Assembly: GCF_002893625.1 (NCBI RefSeq)
Contig: NZ_PKMZ01000001.1
Coordinates: forward strand, 930,001-994,000
Direction of reading: 5' to 3'
Source of the DNA: Mangrovicella endophytica
Lineage (GTDB): Bacteria > Pseudomonadota > Alphaproteobacteria > Rhizobiales > Rhizobiaceae
Length of the DNA: 64,000 bases
The position numbers and the translations under genes were made by a program. The notes under the pieces are model-generated. The model did not search any database. It was not told where the DNA came from and saw nothing but the letters and a program-made list of their open reading frames with translations. Shown here piece after piece: positions 26,745 to 37,201 of the stretch. Position 1 is the stretch's first letter. Each line of letters opens with the position of its first letter.

Positions 26745-28225
26745 TGACCGATCTGACCGCCCTGACCATCGCCGAAGCCCGTGACCGGCTGATCGCCAAG
26801 GACGTGAGCGCGAGCGAACTGACCGAGGCCTACATCAAGGCGATCGATGCAGCCAACGAGACCCTCAACACCTATGTCGCAGTGACGCCGGAGAAGGCGC
26901 GCGACATGGCAAAAGCCTCCGACGCGCGGATCGCCAAAGGCGAGGCCGGCGCGCTGGAAGGCATTCCGCTCGGCATCAAGGACCTCTTCGCGACAGAAGG
27001 CGTCCATACCCAGGCCTGCAGCCACATCCTCGACAAGTTCAAGCCGCGCTACGAATCGACCGTCACCGCCAATCTCTGGGCTGACGGCGCGGTGATGCTC
27101 GGCAAGCTCAACATGGATGAGTTCGCCATGGGCTCCTCCAATGAGACGAGCTACTACGGCCCGGTGAAGAACCCCTGGCGCCGCAAGGGCTCCAACATGG
27201 ATCTGGTGCCCGGCGGTTCGTCCGGCGGCTCGGCCGCTGCCGTTGCCGCGCATCTGTGCGCCGGCGCGACGGCGACGGACACGGGCGGCTCCATCCGTCA
27301 GCCCGCGGCGCTGACCGGCACGGTCGGCATCAAGCCGACCTATGGGCGCTGCTCGCGCTGGGGCACGGTGGCCTTCGCGTCCTCGCTGGACCAGGCCGGG
27401 CCGATCGCCCGAGACGTGCGCGATGCCGCCATCATGCTGAAGTCGATGGCCTCCGTCGATCCGAAGGACACGACCTCGGTCGATCGCACGGTCCCTGACT
27501 ACGAGGCGTCCGTCGGGCGGTCGGTGAAGGGCCTCAGGATCGGCGTGCCGCGGGAATATCGCGTCGACGGCATGCCGGAAGAGATCGAGGCGCTCTGGCA
27601 GCAGGGTATCGCCTGGCTGAAGGACGCCGGCGCCGAGATCGTCGACGTGTCGCTGCCGCATACGCGCTACGCGCTGCCCGCCTATTACATCGTGGCGCCC
27701 GCCGAAGCCTCGTCCAACCTCGCGCGCTATGACGGCGTGCGCTACGGCCTGCGCATGCCCGGCCGCGACGTCATCGACATGTATGAGCAGACCCGGGCGA
27801 CGGGCTTCGGCCGCGAGGTCAAGCGTCGCATCATGATCGGCACCTACGTGCTGTCGGCCGGCTATTACGACGCCTACTACCTGCGCGCCCAGAAGGTGCG
27901 CACGCTGATCAAGCGCGACTTCGAGAATGTCTATGCCGACGGCATCGATGCGCTGCTGACACCCGCGACGCCGTCGGCCGCCTTCGGTATCGCCGACGAG
28001 GACATGGCTTCGGACCCCGTGAAGATGTACCTCAACGACATCTTCACCGTGACGGTGAACATGGCGGGTCTTCCGGGCATCGCCGTGCCGGCAGGCTTGT
28101 CCGCGGAAGGCACGCCGCTCGGCCTGCAGCTGATCGGCCGCCCCTTCGACGAGGAGACGCTGTTCGCGACCGCTTCGGTGATCGAGAAGGCGGCGGGCCG
28201 CTATACGCCGGCGAAGTGGTGGTGA
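26744..28225 (+). CDS. gatA: Asp-tRNA(Asn)/Glu-tRNA(Gln) amidotransferase subunit A
   Basis: A 493-residue amidase-signature enzyme producing ammonia from glutamine. The catalytic Ser-cisSer-Lys triad is visible: the lysine in [12 protein letters not shown], and the serines in [14 protein letters not shown] and [10 protein letters not shown]. Length is normal. Its ATG overlaps the stop of the preceding GNAT gene. Confidence 0.98.
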   Translation: MTDLTALTIAEARDRLIAKDVSASELTEAYIKAIDAANETLNTYVAVTPEKARDMAKASDARIAKGEAGALEGIPLGIKDLFATEGVHTQACSHILDKFKPRYESTVTANLWADGAVMLGKLNMDEFAMGSSNETSYYGPVKNPWRRKGSNMDLVPGGSSGGSAAAVAAHLCAGATATDTGGSIRQPAALTGTVGIKPTYGRCSRWGTVAFASSLDQAGPIARDVRDAAIMLKSMASVDPKDTTSVDRTVPDYEASVGRSVKGLRIGVPREYRVDGMPEEIEALWQQGIAWLKDAGAEIVDVSLPHTRYALPAYYIVAPAEASSNLARYDGVRYGLRMPGRDVIDMYEQTRATGFGREVKRRIMIGTYVLSAGYYDAYYLRAQKVRTLIKRDFENVYADGIDALLTPATPSAAFGIADEDMASDPVKMYLNDIFTVTVNMAGLPGIAVPAGLSAEGTPLGLQLIGRPFDEETLFATASVIEKAAGRYTPAKWW

Positions 28226-28284
28226 GCGGGACGCCGCACACAGCGGCCGTTCCTCAGCGCCTACCGTCAACGGAGAGGTCTTCG

Positions 28285-28779
28285 GTGGAAAAGCCGATCG
28301 AACGCGTGATCTTTCTAAGCCGCTGGCTGATGGCGCCGTTCTACCTCGGGCTCCTCATTGCCGCGGCGGTGCTGCTCCTCCACTTCGGCGTCGAGCTCGT
28401 CCATTTCGTTGCCGACAGCTTCAGCGCCTCGGAGTCCGACATTATCCTCGGCATCCTGACGCTGGTGGACCTGACGCTGACGGCGAGCCTCGTCCTGATC
28501 GTCGTCTTCTCCGGCTATGAGAACTTCGTCTCGCGCATCGATCCCCTGGAGCATCCCGGCTGGCCGGAATGGATGTCGAAGATCGATTTTGTAGGACTGA
28601 AGCAGAAGCTGATGGGCTCGATCGTCGCGATCTCGGCCGTGCAGCTGCTGAAGGCCTTCATGAACCTCAATGCCTCATCCGACTGGACGCAGCTTGCGTG
28701 GCTGGTCGGCATCCACCTCGTCTTCGTGGTCTCGGCCGTGTTGCTCGCCGTCACCGATCGCGTCTCGGGTGACCACTGA
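28285..28779 (+). CDS. UPF0114 (TIGR00645) family membrane protein
   Basis: A 164-residue protein with four hydrophobic segments, beginning EKPIERVIFLSRWLMAPFYLGL and containing LVVIVVFSGYENFVSR-type sequence after the second pair. Members of this family resemble YqhA of E. coli; function unknown. The start is a GTG at 28285 with GGAGAGG upstream; a longer reading from 28216 overlaps gatA and is unlikely. Its stop shares one base with the chorismate mutase start. Confidence 0.88.
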   Translation: MEKPIERVIFLSRWLMAPFYLGLLIAAAVLLLHFGVELVHFVADSFSASESDIILGILTLVDLTLTASLVLIVVFSGYENFVSRIDPLEHPGWPEWMSKIDFVGLKQKLMGSIVAISAVQLLKAFMNLNASSDWTQLAWLVGIHLVFVVSAVLLAVTDRVSGDH

Positions 28780-29084
28780 TGTCGAACAGCCGTCGCCCTC
28801 CAGCAGAATGCCGCTCCATGACCGAGCTGCGCGCCGAGATCGACGCTGTCGACACAGCGCTCTTCGACCTTTTCGCCGAGCGCATGCGCTACATTCATCG
28901 CGCTGCCGAGTTGAAGCGGGGCACTGACATTCCGGCCGAAGTGCCTGAGCGCGTTGAGGAAGTCGTCAACAACGCGCGGGCGCGGGCCGAGGCGCACGGT
29001 CTCGATCCGGAGCTCTACGGCCGCTTCTGGCGCGAGCTCGTGGCGGCCGCCATCGCCGAGGAAGAGGTGCGTCTCGGCAGCTGA
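28779..29084 (+). CDS. Chorismate mutase, AroQ class
   Basis: A 101-residue all-helical chorismate mutase domain, which rearranges chorismate to prephenate. The pattern LRAEIDAVDTALFDLFAERM followed by the AELKRG lysine and a late RFWRELVAAAI helix fits AroQ-type monofunctional enzymes. A second ATG 39 bases in (MTELRAEID) is an equally plausible start. It is placed between UPF0114 and gatB. Confidence 0.85.
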   Translation: MSNSRRPPAECRSMTELRAEIDAVDTALFDLFAERMRYIHRAAELKRGTDIPAEVPERVEEVVNNARARAEAHGLDPELYGRFWRELVAAAIAEEEVRLGS

Positions 29085-29141
29085 ACGGCGGATGCGGCAT
29101 CACCCCTGCCAGGCCGTGTCAGCCACGACTTGCCGCTCACG

Positions 29142-29170
29142 CTTGAATGCCCTCCTTTGTTGCTCTAGCC
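29142..29170 (+). promoter_or_regulatory. Possible promoter before gatB
   Basis: CTTGAA and CTAGCC are separated by 17 bases, resembling the rhizobial sigma-70 pattern CTTGAC-N17-CTATAT. It lies 39 bases before the gatB start. Confidence 0.3.
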
Positions 29171-29208
29171 GGTAGCATTCGCCGACAAGAGCCTTTTCGG
29201 AAAAGCCC

Positions 29209-30708
29209 ATGAGCATCGTCGACACCCGCACGCCCGACCCCAAGAAGCTGATCGCCGGCGCGACCGGCGACTGGGAGATCGTGATCGGCATGGAGGTCCA
29301 TGCGCAGGTCCTGTCGGAAGCCAAGCTGTTTTCCGGTGCCTCAACCGAGTTCGGCGGGGCCCCGAACGATCATGTCAGCCTCGTCGATGCGGCGATGCCG
29401 GGCATGCTGCCGGTGATCAACGAGGAGTGCGTCCGCCAGGCCGTGCGCACCGGCCTCGGGCTGAAGGCGGAGATCAACAAGCGCTCGATCTTCGATCGCA
29501 AGAACTACTTCTATCCCGACCTGCCGCAGGGCTATCAGATCTCGCAGTTCAAGAGCCCGATCGTCGGCGAGGGCAAGGTCGTCGTCGCGGTCGGCCCCGA
29601 CTCCAAGGGTGAGTTCGAGGACATCGAAGTCGGCATCGAGCGCCTGCACCTCGAGCAGGATGCGGGCAAGTCGATGCACGACCAGCATCCGACCATGTCC
29701 TATGTCGATCTGAACCGCTCGGGCGTCGCACTGATGGAGATCGTCTCCAAACCCGATATGCGCTCGGCCGACGAGGCGCGCGCCTATCTCACCAAGCTGC
29801 GCACGATCCTGCGCTATCTCGGCACCTGCGACGGCAACATGGACGAAGGCTCGCTGCGCGCCGACGTCAACGTCTCGGTCCGCCGCCCGGGTGGCGAGTT
29901 CGGAACGCGCTGCGAGATCAAGAACGTCAACTCGATCCGCTTCGTCGGACAGGCGATCGAGTCGGAGGCACGGCGCCAGATCGCGGTGATCGAGGACGGC
30001 GGCACGATCGATCAGGAGACGCGCCTGTTCGATCCGGTCAAGGGCGAGACGCGCGCCATGCGCTCCAAGGAAGAGGCGCACGACTACCGCTACTTCCCCG
30101 ATCCGGACCTGCTGCCGCTGGAGTTCGACCAGGCCTATATCGACGCGCTGCTGGAGCATCTGCCGGAGCTGCCGGACGACAAGCGGGCGCGCCTCATCCG
30201 CGACAGCGGACTGTCGCCCTACGATGCCTCGATCCTCGTGTCGGACAAGGCGATCGCCGATTACTTCGAAGCCGTTGCCGCAGGGCGCGACGCCAAGCAG
30301 GCGGCGAATTGGGTGATCAACGATCTTCTCGGCGCTTTGAACAAGAGCGGCAAGAGCATCGAGGAGACACCTGTGTCCGCCGATCAGCTCGGCGCCATCC
30401 TGGATCTCATTCGGGACGGCACGATCTCCGGCAAGATCGCCAAGGACCTGTTCGAGATCGTCTGGATCGAGGGCGGCGACCCTGCCTCAATCGTCGAGCT
30501 GCGCGGCATGAAGCAGGTCACTGACACCGGCGCGATCGAGAAGGCTGTCGACGACATCATCGCCGCCAACCCGGACAAGGTCGAGCAGGCCAAGGCCAAG
30601 CCGACGCTCGCCGGCTGGTTCGTCGGTCAGGTGATGCGCGCCATGGGCGGCAAGGCCAATCCGCAGGCGGTGAACGACCTCGTCAAGCAGAAGCTCGGGC
30701 TGGAATGA
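29209..30708 (+). CDS. gatB: Asp-tRNA(Asn)/Glu-tRNA(Gln) amidotransferase subunit B
   Basis: A 499-residue subunit that activates and holds the misacylated tRNA. Typical motifs: [13 protein letters not shown], the [11 protein letters not shown] stretch, [14 protein letters not shown], and a C-terminal GatB/Yqey helical tail. Length is normal. It is separated from gatC and gatA by three other genes yet remains in one plus-strand run; its end overlaps the next GNAT gene as ATGA. Confidence 0.98.
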   Translation: MSIVDTRTPDPKKLIAGATGDWEIVIGMEVHAQVLSEAKLFSGASTEFGGAPNDHVSLVDAAMPGMLPVINEECVRQAVRTGLGLKAEINKRSIFDRKNYFYPDLPQGYQISQFKSPIVGEGKVVVAVGPDSKGEFEDIEVGIERLHLEQDAGKSMHDQHPTMSYVDLNRSGVALMEIVSKPDMRSADEARAYLTKLRTILRYLGTCDGNMDEGSLRADVNVSVRRPGGEFGTRCEIKNVNSIRFVGQAIESEARRQIAVIEDGGTIDQETRLFDPVKGETRAMRSKEEAHDYRYFPDPDLLPLEFDQAYIDALLEHLPELPDDKRARLIRDSGLSPYDASILVSDKAIADYFEAVAAGRDAKQAANWVINDLLGALNKSGKSIEETPVSADQLGAILDLIRDGTISGKIAKDLFEIVWIEGGDPASIVELRGMKQVTDTGAIEKAVDDIIAANPDKVEQAKAKPTLAGWFVGQVMRAMGGKANPQAVNDLVKQKLGLE

Positions 30709-31187
30709 GCGTATCGATCCGCCCGGCGACCGACGACGATCTGGAGGCTCTGCGGGTTCTGCTGCGCGAGACCTGGCACCAGACCTACGATTCGCTCTAT
30801 GGCGAGACGGAGGTGCAGAGCATCGCTGCCGACTGGTTCTCCATCGAGGCAATGGAGGAACGGCTGGTGCGTCCCGATGCGACTTTCCTCGTGGCGGACG
30901 GCAAGCCGGAGATCGCCGGCATGGTGTTTGCCGTCCTGCGCGACGACGAGGTCGTAGCGGTGGAGCAGCTCTATGTCGCACCTAGCCGCCAGTCGCAGGG
31001 CGTCGGGAAGGCGCTGCTGGACGCGGCGCTGAGCTCGTTCGGCACAAGCCGGTCGGCCGAGGTCGAGCTGCCCGCGGCCAATCGGCGGGCGGTGGCGTTC
31101 TTCTCGCGCGAGGGCTTCGAGACGCTCGGCCTTGATCCGGACGCCGCAGCGCGCGCTACGGTCGTCATGGAGCGCAACCCACGCTGA
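30705..31187 (+). CDS. GNAT family N-acetyltransferase
   Basis: A 160-residue GNAT protein with [20 protein letters not shown] as its acetyl-CoA loop and [14 protein letters not shown] at the end. The substrate is unknown. It is translationally coupled to gatB by ATGA, making it the second GNAT gene tied to the gat genes. Confidence 0.88.
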   Translation: MSVSIRPATDDDLEALRVLLRETWHQTYDSLYGETEVQSIAADWFSIEAMEERLVRPDATFLVADGKPEIAGMVFAVLRDDEVVAVEQLYVAPSRQSQGVGKALLDAALSSFGTSRSAEVELPAANRRAVAFFSREGFETLGLDPDAAARATVVMERNPR

Positions 31188-31273
31188 CAGCAGTGGCGGC
31201 GCCAAGCGCCTCCGGGTGGACATTTCAGGGCATCGGCATCATAACCGGACCCGCAAAACAGCAGGCGACGGCA

Positions 31274-31654
31274 ATGAAGAACTGGCTGCTTCAGATCTTT
31301 ACCTGGTGGAACGGCCAGACGATCGGCACGCGCTTCCACACTTGGCGGTTCGGCCAGAAGGTCGGGGCCGACGAGTTCGGCAACGTCTACTATCAGAGTG
31401 CCGACGGCAAGCGTCGCTGGGTCATCTACAATGGTCCCGCCGAGGCGAGCGCCATTCCCCCCGGCTGGCACGGCTGGATGCATCATCGCGTCGCCACGCC
31501 GCCGTCGGACGAGAGCTATATGCCGCGCGACTGGCAGAAGCCGCATCGGCCGAACCGCACCGGCACGCCGGAGGCTTATCGGCCGAAGGGATCGCTGCTG
31601 AACGCCAGCGAGCGGCCGCGCGTCACCGGCGACTACGACGCCTGGGTGCCGTGA
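31274..31654 (+). CDS. NDUFA12-like complex I accessory subunit
   Basis: A 126-residue homologue of the mitochondrial NADH dehydrogenase B17.2/NDUFA12 subunit. Signatures: FTWWNGQTIGTRF, GADEFGNVYYQ, RRWVIYNG and GWHGWMHH. The protein is known to be present in alphaproteobacterial complex I as an accessory subunit. The start at MKNWLLQIF is preferred because upstream codons do not match the family. Confidence 0.93.
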   Translation: MKNWLLQIFTWWNGQTIGTRFHTWRFGQKVGADEFGNVYYQSADGKRRWVIYNGPAEASAIPPGWHGWMHHRVATPPSDESYMPRDWQKPHRPNRTGTPEAYRPKGSLLNASERPRVTGDYDAWVP

Positions 31655-31766
31655 GGCGAGGGCGATCGCCTCATTTTCATACTCTTCGCGGCTTAGCGAA
31701 TTGCCGGAACGGGTGCCTTGGGGCGGATCTGCCGCGCCGACGCATCCCCGGCCAAGAGGACTGCGC

Positions 31767-32216
31767 ATGAAGCGGATCATCGGAGCGGCCGCGCTGACGG
31801 CGCTCGCACTAGCCCCGTCCGCGGCATCCGCAGAGCGCATCCGCAACCAGGTCGCGATCTTCTCCGGCATCGACAAGATCACCGGCCGCATCACCACATT
31901 CGACGTCTATGTCGATGAGACCGTGCAGTTCGGCGCGCTGCAGGTGACGCCGCGCGTCTGCTATACCAGTTCCAAGGACGAGGCACCCAAAACGGACTCC
32001 TTCGTCGAGGTCGACGAAATCACGCTGACCCGCGAGATCCGGCGCATCTTCACCGGCTGGATGTTCGCCGATTCGCCCGGTCTCAACGCGGTGGAGCATC
32101 CCGTCTATGACGTCTGGCTGAAGGGGTGCAAGTCGCAGTCGGACGTGCCGCCGCCGACCGATCAGAACGCCGCGCCGCCAGCTGATGGAGCGAGCGCCGC
32201 CCCATCGGCCGGGTAG
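31767..32216 (+). CDS. DUF2155 family exported protein
   Basis: A 149-residue protein with a clear signal peptide ([20 protein letters not shown], cleavage after ASA), then the DUF2155 core [46 protein letters not shown] and a conserved cysteine in KGC. Function unknown. The start follows AAGAGGA. Its last 55 bases overlap the 3' end of aat on the opposite strand. Confidence 0.9.
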   Translation: MKRIIGAAALTALALAPSAASAERIRNQVAIFSGIDKITGRITTFDVYVDETVQFGALQVTPRVCYTSSKDEAPKTDSFVEVDEITLTREIRRIFTGWMFADSPGLNAVEHPVYDVWLKGCKSQSDVPPPTDQNAAPPADGASAAPSAG

Positions 32217-32836
32217 TCCTTAGAATAGAAGTCTGCGGTCGCCTCGACCGCGGCCGCTAGCATCTTCTGGTATTCGCGCCGCCCGATCTCGACCGCACCG
32301 AAGCGGGCGAGGTGGCTGGTGATGAACTGCGTGTCGAGCAGGCGATAGCCCCCGCGCCGCAGCCGCTCGCAGAGATGAACAAGGCAGACCTTCGAGGCGT
32401 CGGTTTCGCGCGAGAACATGCTCTCGCCGAAGAAGGCGGCGCCCAGGCTGACGCCGTAAAGGCCGCCGACGAGCCGATCCTCCCGCCATGCCTCGACGCT
32501 GTGGGCAAAGCCGGCGCGGTGAAGGCCCAGATAGAGCTCCCGGATGCGGCCGTTGATCCAGGTCTGCGGGCGGTCGGGCGCCGGCTCGGCGCAGCCGTCG
32601 AGCACGGCCGGGAAGGCGGTATCGACGCGGATTTGGAAGCGGCCCTGCCGGATCGTCTTGCGCAGGCTGCGCGGCACGTGGACGGCGTCGAGGGGCATGA
32701 TGCCCCGCTCGGTCGGATCGATCCAGAAGATGTCTGGATCGTCCGCCGAATCGGCCATCGGGAAGATGCCGCAGGCATAGGCCCGCAGCAGGATCGATGG
32801 GGTGATCTCGAACGCCTCGTCACCGCGCGAGGCCAT
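32162..32836 (-). CDS. aat: Leucyl/phenylalanyl-tRNA-protein transferase
   Basis: A 224-residue enzyme that adds leucine or phenylalanine to N-terminal arginine or lysine and so feeds the N-end-rule degradation pathway. Family motifs: [17 protein letters not shown], the WxxP box [34 protein letters not shown] and [14 protein letters not shown]. The gene starts two bases after the accC stop and overlaps DUF2155 in a tail-to-tail manner. Confidence 0.96.
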   Translation of the reverse strand: MASRGDEAFEITPSILLRAYACGIFPMADSADDPDIFWIDPTERGIMPLDAVHVPRSLRKTIRQGRFQIRVDTAFPAVLDGCAEPAPDRPQTWINGRIRELYLGLHRAGFAHSVEAWREDRLVGGLYGVSLGAAFFGESMFSRETDASKVCLVHLCERLRRGGYRLLDTQFITSHLARFGAVEIGRREYQKMLAAAVEATADFYSKDYPADGAALAPSAGGAAF

Positions 32837-32838
32837 GC

Positions 32839-34191
32839 TCAGCCCGCCGCAGTCTCGCCGGCGAGGTAGTGCTCCAGCCAGTGGATGTCGTAGTCGCCGC
32901 GGATGATGTCGTCATTGCCGACGAGGTCGCGGAACAACGGCAGCGTCGTCTTGATGCCGTCGACGACGATCTCGTCCAGCGTGCGCCGCAGCCGCATCAG
33001 GCACTCGGCCCGGTCGCGGCCGGAGACGATCAGCTTGCCGATCAGGCTGTCGTAGAAGGGCGGGATCGAATAGCCCTGATAGACTGCCGAATCGATACGA
33101 ACGCCAAGGCCGCCCGGCGTATGGTAGTGAGTGATCTTGCCGGGCGAGGGCGCGAAGGTACGCGGATCCTCGGCATTGATGCGGCACTCGATCGCGTGGC
33201 CGGAGAACTTCACCTCCGACTGCTTCAGCGACAGGCCAAGTCCGGCCGCGACGCGGATCTGCTCGTGCACGAGGTCGAGACCGGTGATCGCCTCCGTCAC
33301 CGGATGCTCCACCTGCAGGCGGGTGTTCATCTCGATGAAGTAGAACTCGCCGTTCTCGTACAGAAACTCGATTGTGCCGGCGCCGCGATAGGAGAGTTTG
33401 CGCATCGCGTTGGCGACGATGCTGCCGATCTTCTCGCGCTGCTCAGGCGTCAGGGCCGGGGAATTGGCTTCTTCCCAGACCTTCTGATGGCGGCGCTGCA
33501 GTGAGCAATCGCGCTCGCCGAGGTGGATCGCCTCGCCGGCGCCATCGCCGAAGACCTGCACCTCGATATGGCGCGGCTTTTCCAGATACTTCTCGATATA
33601 GACGGCGTCATCGCCGAAGGCCGAGCCGGCTTCGGAGCGTGCGGTCGCCAGTGCCAGCGGCAGGTCAGCCTCGGTCTGTGCCACCTTCATGCCACGGCCG
33701 CCGCCGCCGGCGGACGCCTTCACGAGGACAGGGAAGCCGATCTCGCGGGCGATGCGCAGAGCGTCCGTGTCGGTCTCCACCGCACCGTCGGAGCCAGGCA
33801 CAACGGGGATGCCGAGACGCTTGGCGGTGCGCTTGGCCTCGATCTTGTCGCCCATCGTGCGGATGTGCTGCGCCGTCGGTCCGATGAAGGTGACGTTGTG
33901 CGCGTCGAGGATGTCGGCAAATCGCGCGTTTTCCGACAGAAACCCGTAGCCCGGATGAACGGCGTCCGCGCCGGTGATCTCGCAGGCCGCGAGGATCTGC
34001 GGGATGTTGAGGTAGCTGTCGCGCGAGGGCGGCGGGCCGATGCAGACGCTCTCATCCGCAAGACGCACATGCATGGCGGCATTATCGGCGGTGGAATGTA
34101 CCGCGACGGTGGAGATGCCGAGTTCCTTGCAGGCGCGCAGGACGCGCAGCGCGATCTCGCCGCGGTTGGCGATCAGGACCTTCTTGAACAT
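32839..34191 (-). CDS. accC: Acetyl-CoA carboxylase, biotin carboxylase subunit
   Basis: A 450-residue ATP-grasp enzyme that carboxylates biotin on AccB. Motifs: [20 protein letters not shown] at the N terminus, the glycine-rich ATP loop [14 protein letters not shown], the biotin-site [15 protein letters not shown]. Length is normal. It follows accB by ten bases, the usual arrangement, and precedes aat. Confidence 0.98.
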   Translation of the reverse strand: MFKKVLIANRGEIALRVLRACKELGISTVAVHSTADNAAMHVRLADESVCIGPPPSRDSYLNIPQILAACEITGADAVHPGYGFLSENARFADILDAHNVTFIGPTAQHIRTMGDKIEAKRTAKRLGIPVVPGSDGAVETDTDALRIAREIGFPVLVKASAGGGGRGMKVAQTEADLPLALATARSEAGSAFGDDAVYIEKYLEKPRHIEVQVFGDGAGEAIHLGERDCSLQRRHQKVWEEANSPALTPEQREKIGSIVANAMRKLSYRGAGTIEFLYENGEFYFIEMNTRLQVEHPVTEAITGLDLVHEQIRVAAGLGLSLKQSEVKFSGHAIECRINAEDPRTFAPSPGKITHYHTPGGLGVRIDSAVYQGYSIPPFYDSLIGKLIVSGRDRAECLMRLRRTLDEIVVDGIKTTLPLFRDLVGNDDIIRGDYDIHWLEHYLAGETAAG

Positions 34192-34201
34192 CGGAGCGCT
34201 C

Positions 34202-34699
34202 TCAGCCGATGACGACGAGCGACTCGCCGTATTCCACCGGTTGCGAATTCTCGACGCAGATCTTGAGGATCTTGCCGCTGCGCGGTGCCGGGATCTGGTT
34301 CATCGTCTTCATCGCCTCGATGATCAGCAGCGTCTCGCCCTCGGCGACCTGCTGGCCGACCTCGATGAACGGACGCGCGCCGGGTGCGGAGGCGAGATAG
34401 ACCGTGCCGACCATAGGCGAGGGGACGGTGCCCGGCTCGGGACCGGTGGAAGCCGCAAGCGGCGTCGGCAGCGAACCCGTGTCCGCCACCGGCGACGGCA
34501 TCGAGGGAACCGGTGTCGGATAGGCCATCTGCGGGATCTGGAAGGATTGGAAGGCGCCGTTCGGCTGTTCCTTCTGGCGGGAGATGCGGATCCGGAGGGA
34601 GCCCTGCTCGACCTCGATCTCGGTCAGATCCGTATCATTGAGGATCTCGGCCAGCTCGCGCACGAGCTTGGGATCCATGCTTGCGTCTGTGCCCGCCAT
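34202..34699 (-). CDS. accB: Acetyl-CoA carboxylase biotin carboxyl carrier protein
   Basis: A 165-residue protein ending in a biotinyl domain with the biotinylated lysine in EAMKTMNQ. The N-terminal part has [14 protein letters not shown], then a proline/alanine-rich linker. ATG at 34699 is preferred, with AAGGAAAAG directly upstream; a GTG at 34750 could add 17 residues but has a weaker site. The upstream 346-base region lacks an aroQ gene usually found there in relatives. Confidence 0.95.
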   Translation of the reverse strand: MAGTDASMDPKLVRELAEILNDTDLTEIEVEQGSLRIRISRQKEQPNGAFQSFQIPQMAYPTPVPSMPSPVADTGSLPTPLAASTGPEPGTVPSPMVGTVYLASAPGARPFIEVGQQVAEGETLLIIEAMKTMNQIPAPRSGKILKICVENSQPVEYGESLVVIG

Positions 34700-35045
34700 C
34701 TTTTCCTTATGATCGGCCGTTGCCGCTTGGTCTTCGCTGGAGAGGCTCACGATGAACTGTCCCTGCCGTTCTATCCGCCGGCTCCGTCCGGAGCGGCTCT
34801 AACGCGCGGTCTGCCGTAGCAAAATCCGCATCACGACTGAAGATGCCCTGCACCGGCCCGTCTCGCGCAGAGCGAGGGAAGGAGATTCCGGTGCAGGCGA
34901 TCGGCCGCCAAGCGGCCGTCGATGTTCCTTTGGAGCGGCGGTATAGCCTTGCCCAGCCTCGGACGGAAGCCGGTTTCGGCAACGGAGGCCGCCGAGGCTG
35001 GTCGGGACGCCGCCGCGCCAGCCCCGCTTTCGTCCGCCGGACGGT
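34700..35045. other. 346-base gap between dsbA-like and accB, no gene seen
   Basis: No reading frame with recognisable protein features is present on either strand. The main structure is a 10-bp perfect inverted repeat at 34953-35001. The accB promoter should lie in this region but no clear -35/-10 pair was found. Confidence 0.6.
34953..35001. repeat. Structured inverted repeat between dsbA-like gene and accB
   Basis: CCAGCCTCGG and CCGAGGCTGG pair perfectly over ten bases around a 29-base loop that itself contains GCCG-gttt-CGGC. There is no following T-run in either direction. It may end dsbA transcription or act in the accB leader. Confidence 0.45.
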
Positions 35046-35801
35046 TCAGCACGATGCGCTTGCGCAGGCCCGCACGTTCTTGATCTTGTCCTTCAAGACG
35101 TCCAGGCCAGCCGCCCCCGGCACCACTTCGTCGGCAATGACGTAGCTCGGCGTCCCCGAAATCTGCAGCATTGTGGCAAGGCGGCTGTCCTCGGCAATGG
35201 AGGCAGCGACCGCCGGATCGTCCATGGCCTTGCGGAGAGCCGCCTCGTCGATACCGAGATCGGCCGCAACCCCGATCGCCTTGTCCGCATCCGCGACGCC
35301 CGGTGCCGATAGCAGCGTGCGGTGGAATTCGGCGTAGCGCTGCGGCGCGATCGTTCGCAGAGCAAGGCTGACCTTCGAGGCTTCGACCGACTGCGGTCCG
35401 AGAACGGGAATTTCCTTCAGGACGAAGCGCACCTTCGGATCGCTCTTCAGAAGCGCATCCATGTCGCCGAGCGCCCGCTTGCAGTAGCCGCAGTTGTAGT
35501 CGAAGAACTCGACGACGGTGACGTCGCCATCCGGATTGCCGAGGACGGTGCCCTGCGGCGTCGAGGTCAGCGCCGGGCCTGCTTCCGAGATGGCCGAGAC
35601 CTGAGCCGCTTGCGTCGCCGCGTTGCGCTTGGCCTCCAGCGCATCCATCGCTTCCAGCAATACTTCGGGGTTCCGCAGGAGGTAATCCCGAACGATCGTC
35701 TCGATATCGCCGGTCTGCTCCTTGGAGAAACCGGCGGCGACTGCCGGTGCCGCAAGGCTCGTTGTAAACAGGAGCGCAGCGGCGATGAGCTTTCGGGTCA
35801 A
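35046..35801 (-). CDS. DsbA-family periplasmic thiol oxidoreductase
   Basis: A 251-residue protein with a signal peptide (TRKLIAAALLFTTSLAAPAVAA) and a thioredoxin-like DsbA domain. The active-site motif is CGYC in FFDYNCGYCKRAL, with the cis-proline in SGTPSYVI. It likely oxidises or isomerises disulfides in exported proteins. No ATG is present; TTG at 35801 is chosen, with GAGGA eight bases before it. It follows the M48 gene by eleven bases. Confidence 0.85.
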   Translation of the reverse strand: MTRKLIAAALLFTTSLAAPAVAAGFSKEQTGDIETIVRDYLLRNPEVLLEAMDALEAKRNAATQAAQVSAISEAGPALTSTPQGTVLGNPDGDVTVVEFFDYNCGYCKRALGDMDALLKSDPKVRFVLKEIPVLGPQSVEASKVSLALRTIAPQRYAEFHRTLLSAPGVADADKAIGVAADLGIDEAALRKAMDDPAVAASIAEDSRLATMLQISGTPSYVIADEVVPGAAGLDVLKDKIKNVRACASASC

Positions 35802-35812
35802 CAGGGAGTTCC

Positions 35813-37201
35813 TCAATCTTTCGGTCGCCTGAAGGTCAGGATGTCCTGGGCTTGGCGCCACCCCGGCGTGCCCGGCTTCAGCTTCTGCTGTGCGCGTGCG
35901 GCAAAGACCTGCGACTGCTTCAGGGCGCCAGCATGCCAATAGCCCTCAGCCGTCGCAAGCTCGGCATTACCGACATCGCCGACCTGGTTATACGCCATTG
36001 CCAGGAAACGATAGGCGGTGGAGTTGTCGGGATCGGCGATGAGACCCCTGCGGATCTGCTGGATCGCTTTCGGCATCTCCTCGGCCTTGCCGCTGGTCAC
36101 CAGCGCCTGGCCGATCGAAGCCTGCAGGAGACCCGACTTCGACGTGTCCAGCGCCGCCGCCCGTGCAAAGGCTGCGGCCGCTTCCTCGGACCTGCGGCTC
36201 TGCATCAGGATCTCGCCGCGCACCTCATGGAACCAGGGCACCTTCGGGTCGCGCTTGATCAGCGCGTCGATCTTGGCGAGAGCGTCCGCCGGTGCGCCAT
36301 TCAGCTCGGTCGCGATGGCATCGCCATAGGCCGCCGCTTCCGAGCGGGGGTCCTTCAGGAAGGTCGAGCGGACCGCGGAGGCGCCGCCGGCATAGGCCGC
36401 GATCTTCGCCCGCGCCATGTCGTGTCGCTTCAAGAGCTCCAGGCTGTCGGCCTCATCATAGTACGGGCTCTGCTTGGCGGTCGTCTCCAGATTGGCGATG
36501 CGCTCGCGCGGCGCCGGATGGCTGGACAGATAGCCGCTCGAACGGCTGGTCGAGAACAGGTCGTTGCGCGCCAGCGTGTCGAAGGTCTCCAGGAGGCCGC
36601 GCGGCGACTGATGGATCTTCTCCAGATAGACGAGAGCCGAACGGTCGGCGGTCGCCTCCTCGGAGCGCTGATAGCTGAAGAGGTTCCGCATCGCGATGGT
36701 CCCGCCGCCGGCCATGATGCCGCCGCCGGCCTGCGCCAGGCCACGCGTACCTGTGGCGGCGCCAGCCGCCATCACGCCGGCGCCGAGAAGGCTCGCAACC
36801 ACCGAGATCGTCTTTGCCCGCTCGATCTGCTCACGCAGCCGACTCTGATGACCGCCGGCGAGATGGCCGATCTCATGGGCAAGGACGCCGATCACCTGGT
36901 TCGGCGTTGCCGAGCCGAGGATGGTGCCGGTATTGATGAAGATCCGGCGACCGGCCACGAAGGCATTGAAGGCGGGATCGTTGACGAGCACGATCTCGAT
37001 GCCGGACCGGGACAGGCCCGCCGCCTTCAAGACCGGACGCGCATAGTCGAGCACGAGGGATTCGATCTCCGCATCGCGGACGACCGGCAGGCGCGCCTTC
37101 TCGTTGTCTGCCGCGGTGGCGGCGACGGGCATCGCGGCGACGGCAGCGGCCGTGACGAGGCTGACCAGCGCTGTCTTGAAGCGGCCACCCTGAAACGTCA
37201 T
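35813..37201 (-). CDS. M48 family metalloprotease with TPR-like tail (BepA-like)
   Basis: A 462-residue periplasmic protein. A signal peptide (residues about 8-33) precedes a peptidase M48 domain with the zinc-binding HEIGH in GVLAHEIGHLAGGH and a later glutamate in EEATADRSAL. The C-terminal 200 residues contain helical repeats of TPR kind (ADALAKIDALIKRDPKVPW and so on). It resembles BepA/YfgC, a chaperone-protease for outer-membrane proteins. ATG at 37201 with AGAGGAA upstream is chosen over longer readings. Confidence 0.93.
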   Translation of the reverse strand: MTFQGGRFKTALVSLVTAAAVAAMPVAATAADNEKARLPVVRDAEIESLVLDYARPVLKAAGLSRSGIEIVLVNDPAFNAFVAGRRIFINTGTILGSATPNQVIGVLAHEIGHLAGGHQSRLREQIERAKTISVVASLLGAGVMAAGAATGTRGLAQAGGGIMAGGGTIAMRNLFSYQRSEEATADRSALVYLEKIHQSPRGLLETFDTLARNDLFSTSRSSGYLSSHPAPRERIANLETTAKQSPYYDEADSLELLKRHDMARAKIAAYAGGASAVRSTFLKDPRSEAAAYGDAIATELNGAPADALAKIDALIKRDPKVPWFHEVRGEILMQSRRSEEAAAAFARAAALDTSKSGLLQASIGQALVTSGKAEEMPKAIQQIRRGLIADPDNSTAYRFLAMAYNQVGDVGNAELATAEGYWHAGALKQSQVFAARAQQKLKPGTPGWRQAQDILTFRRPKD

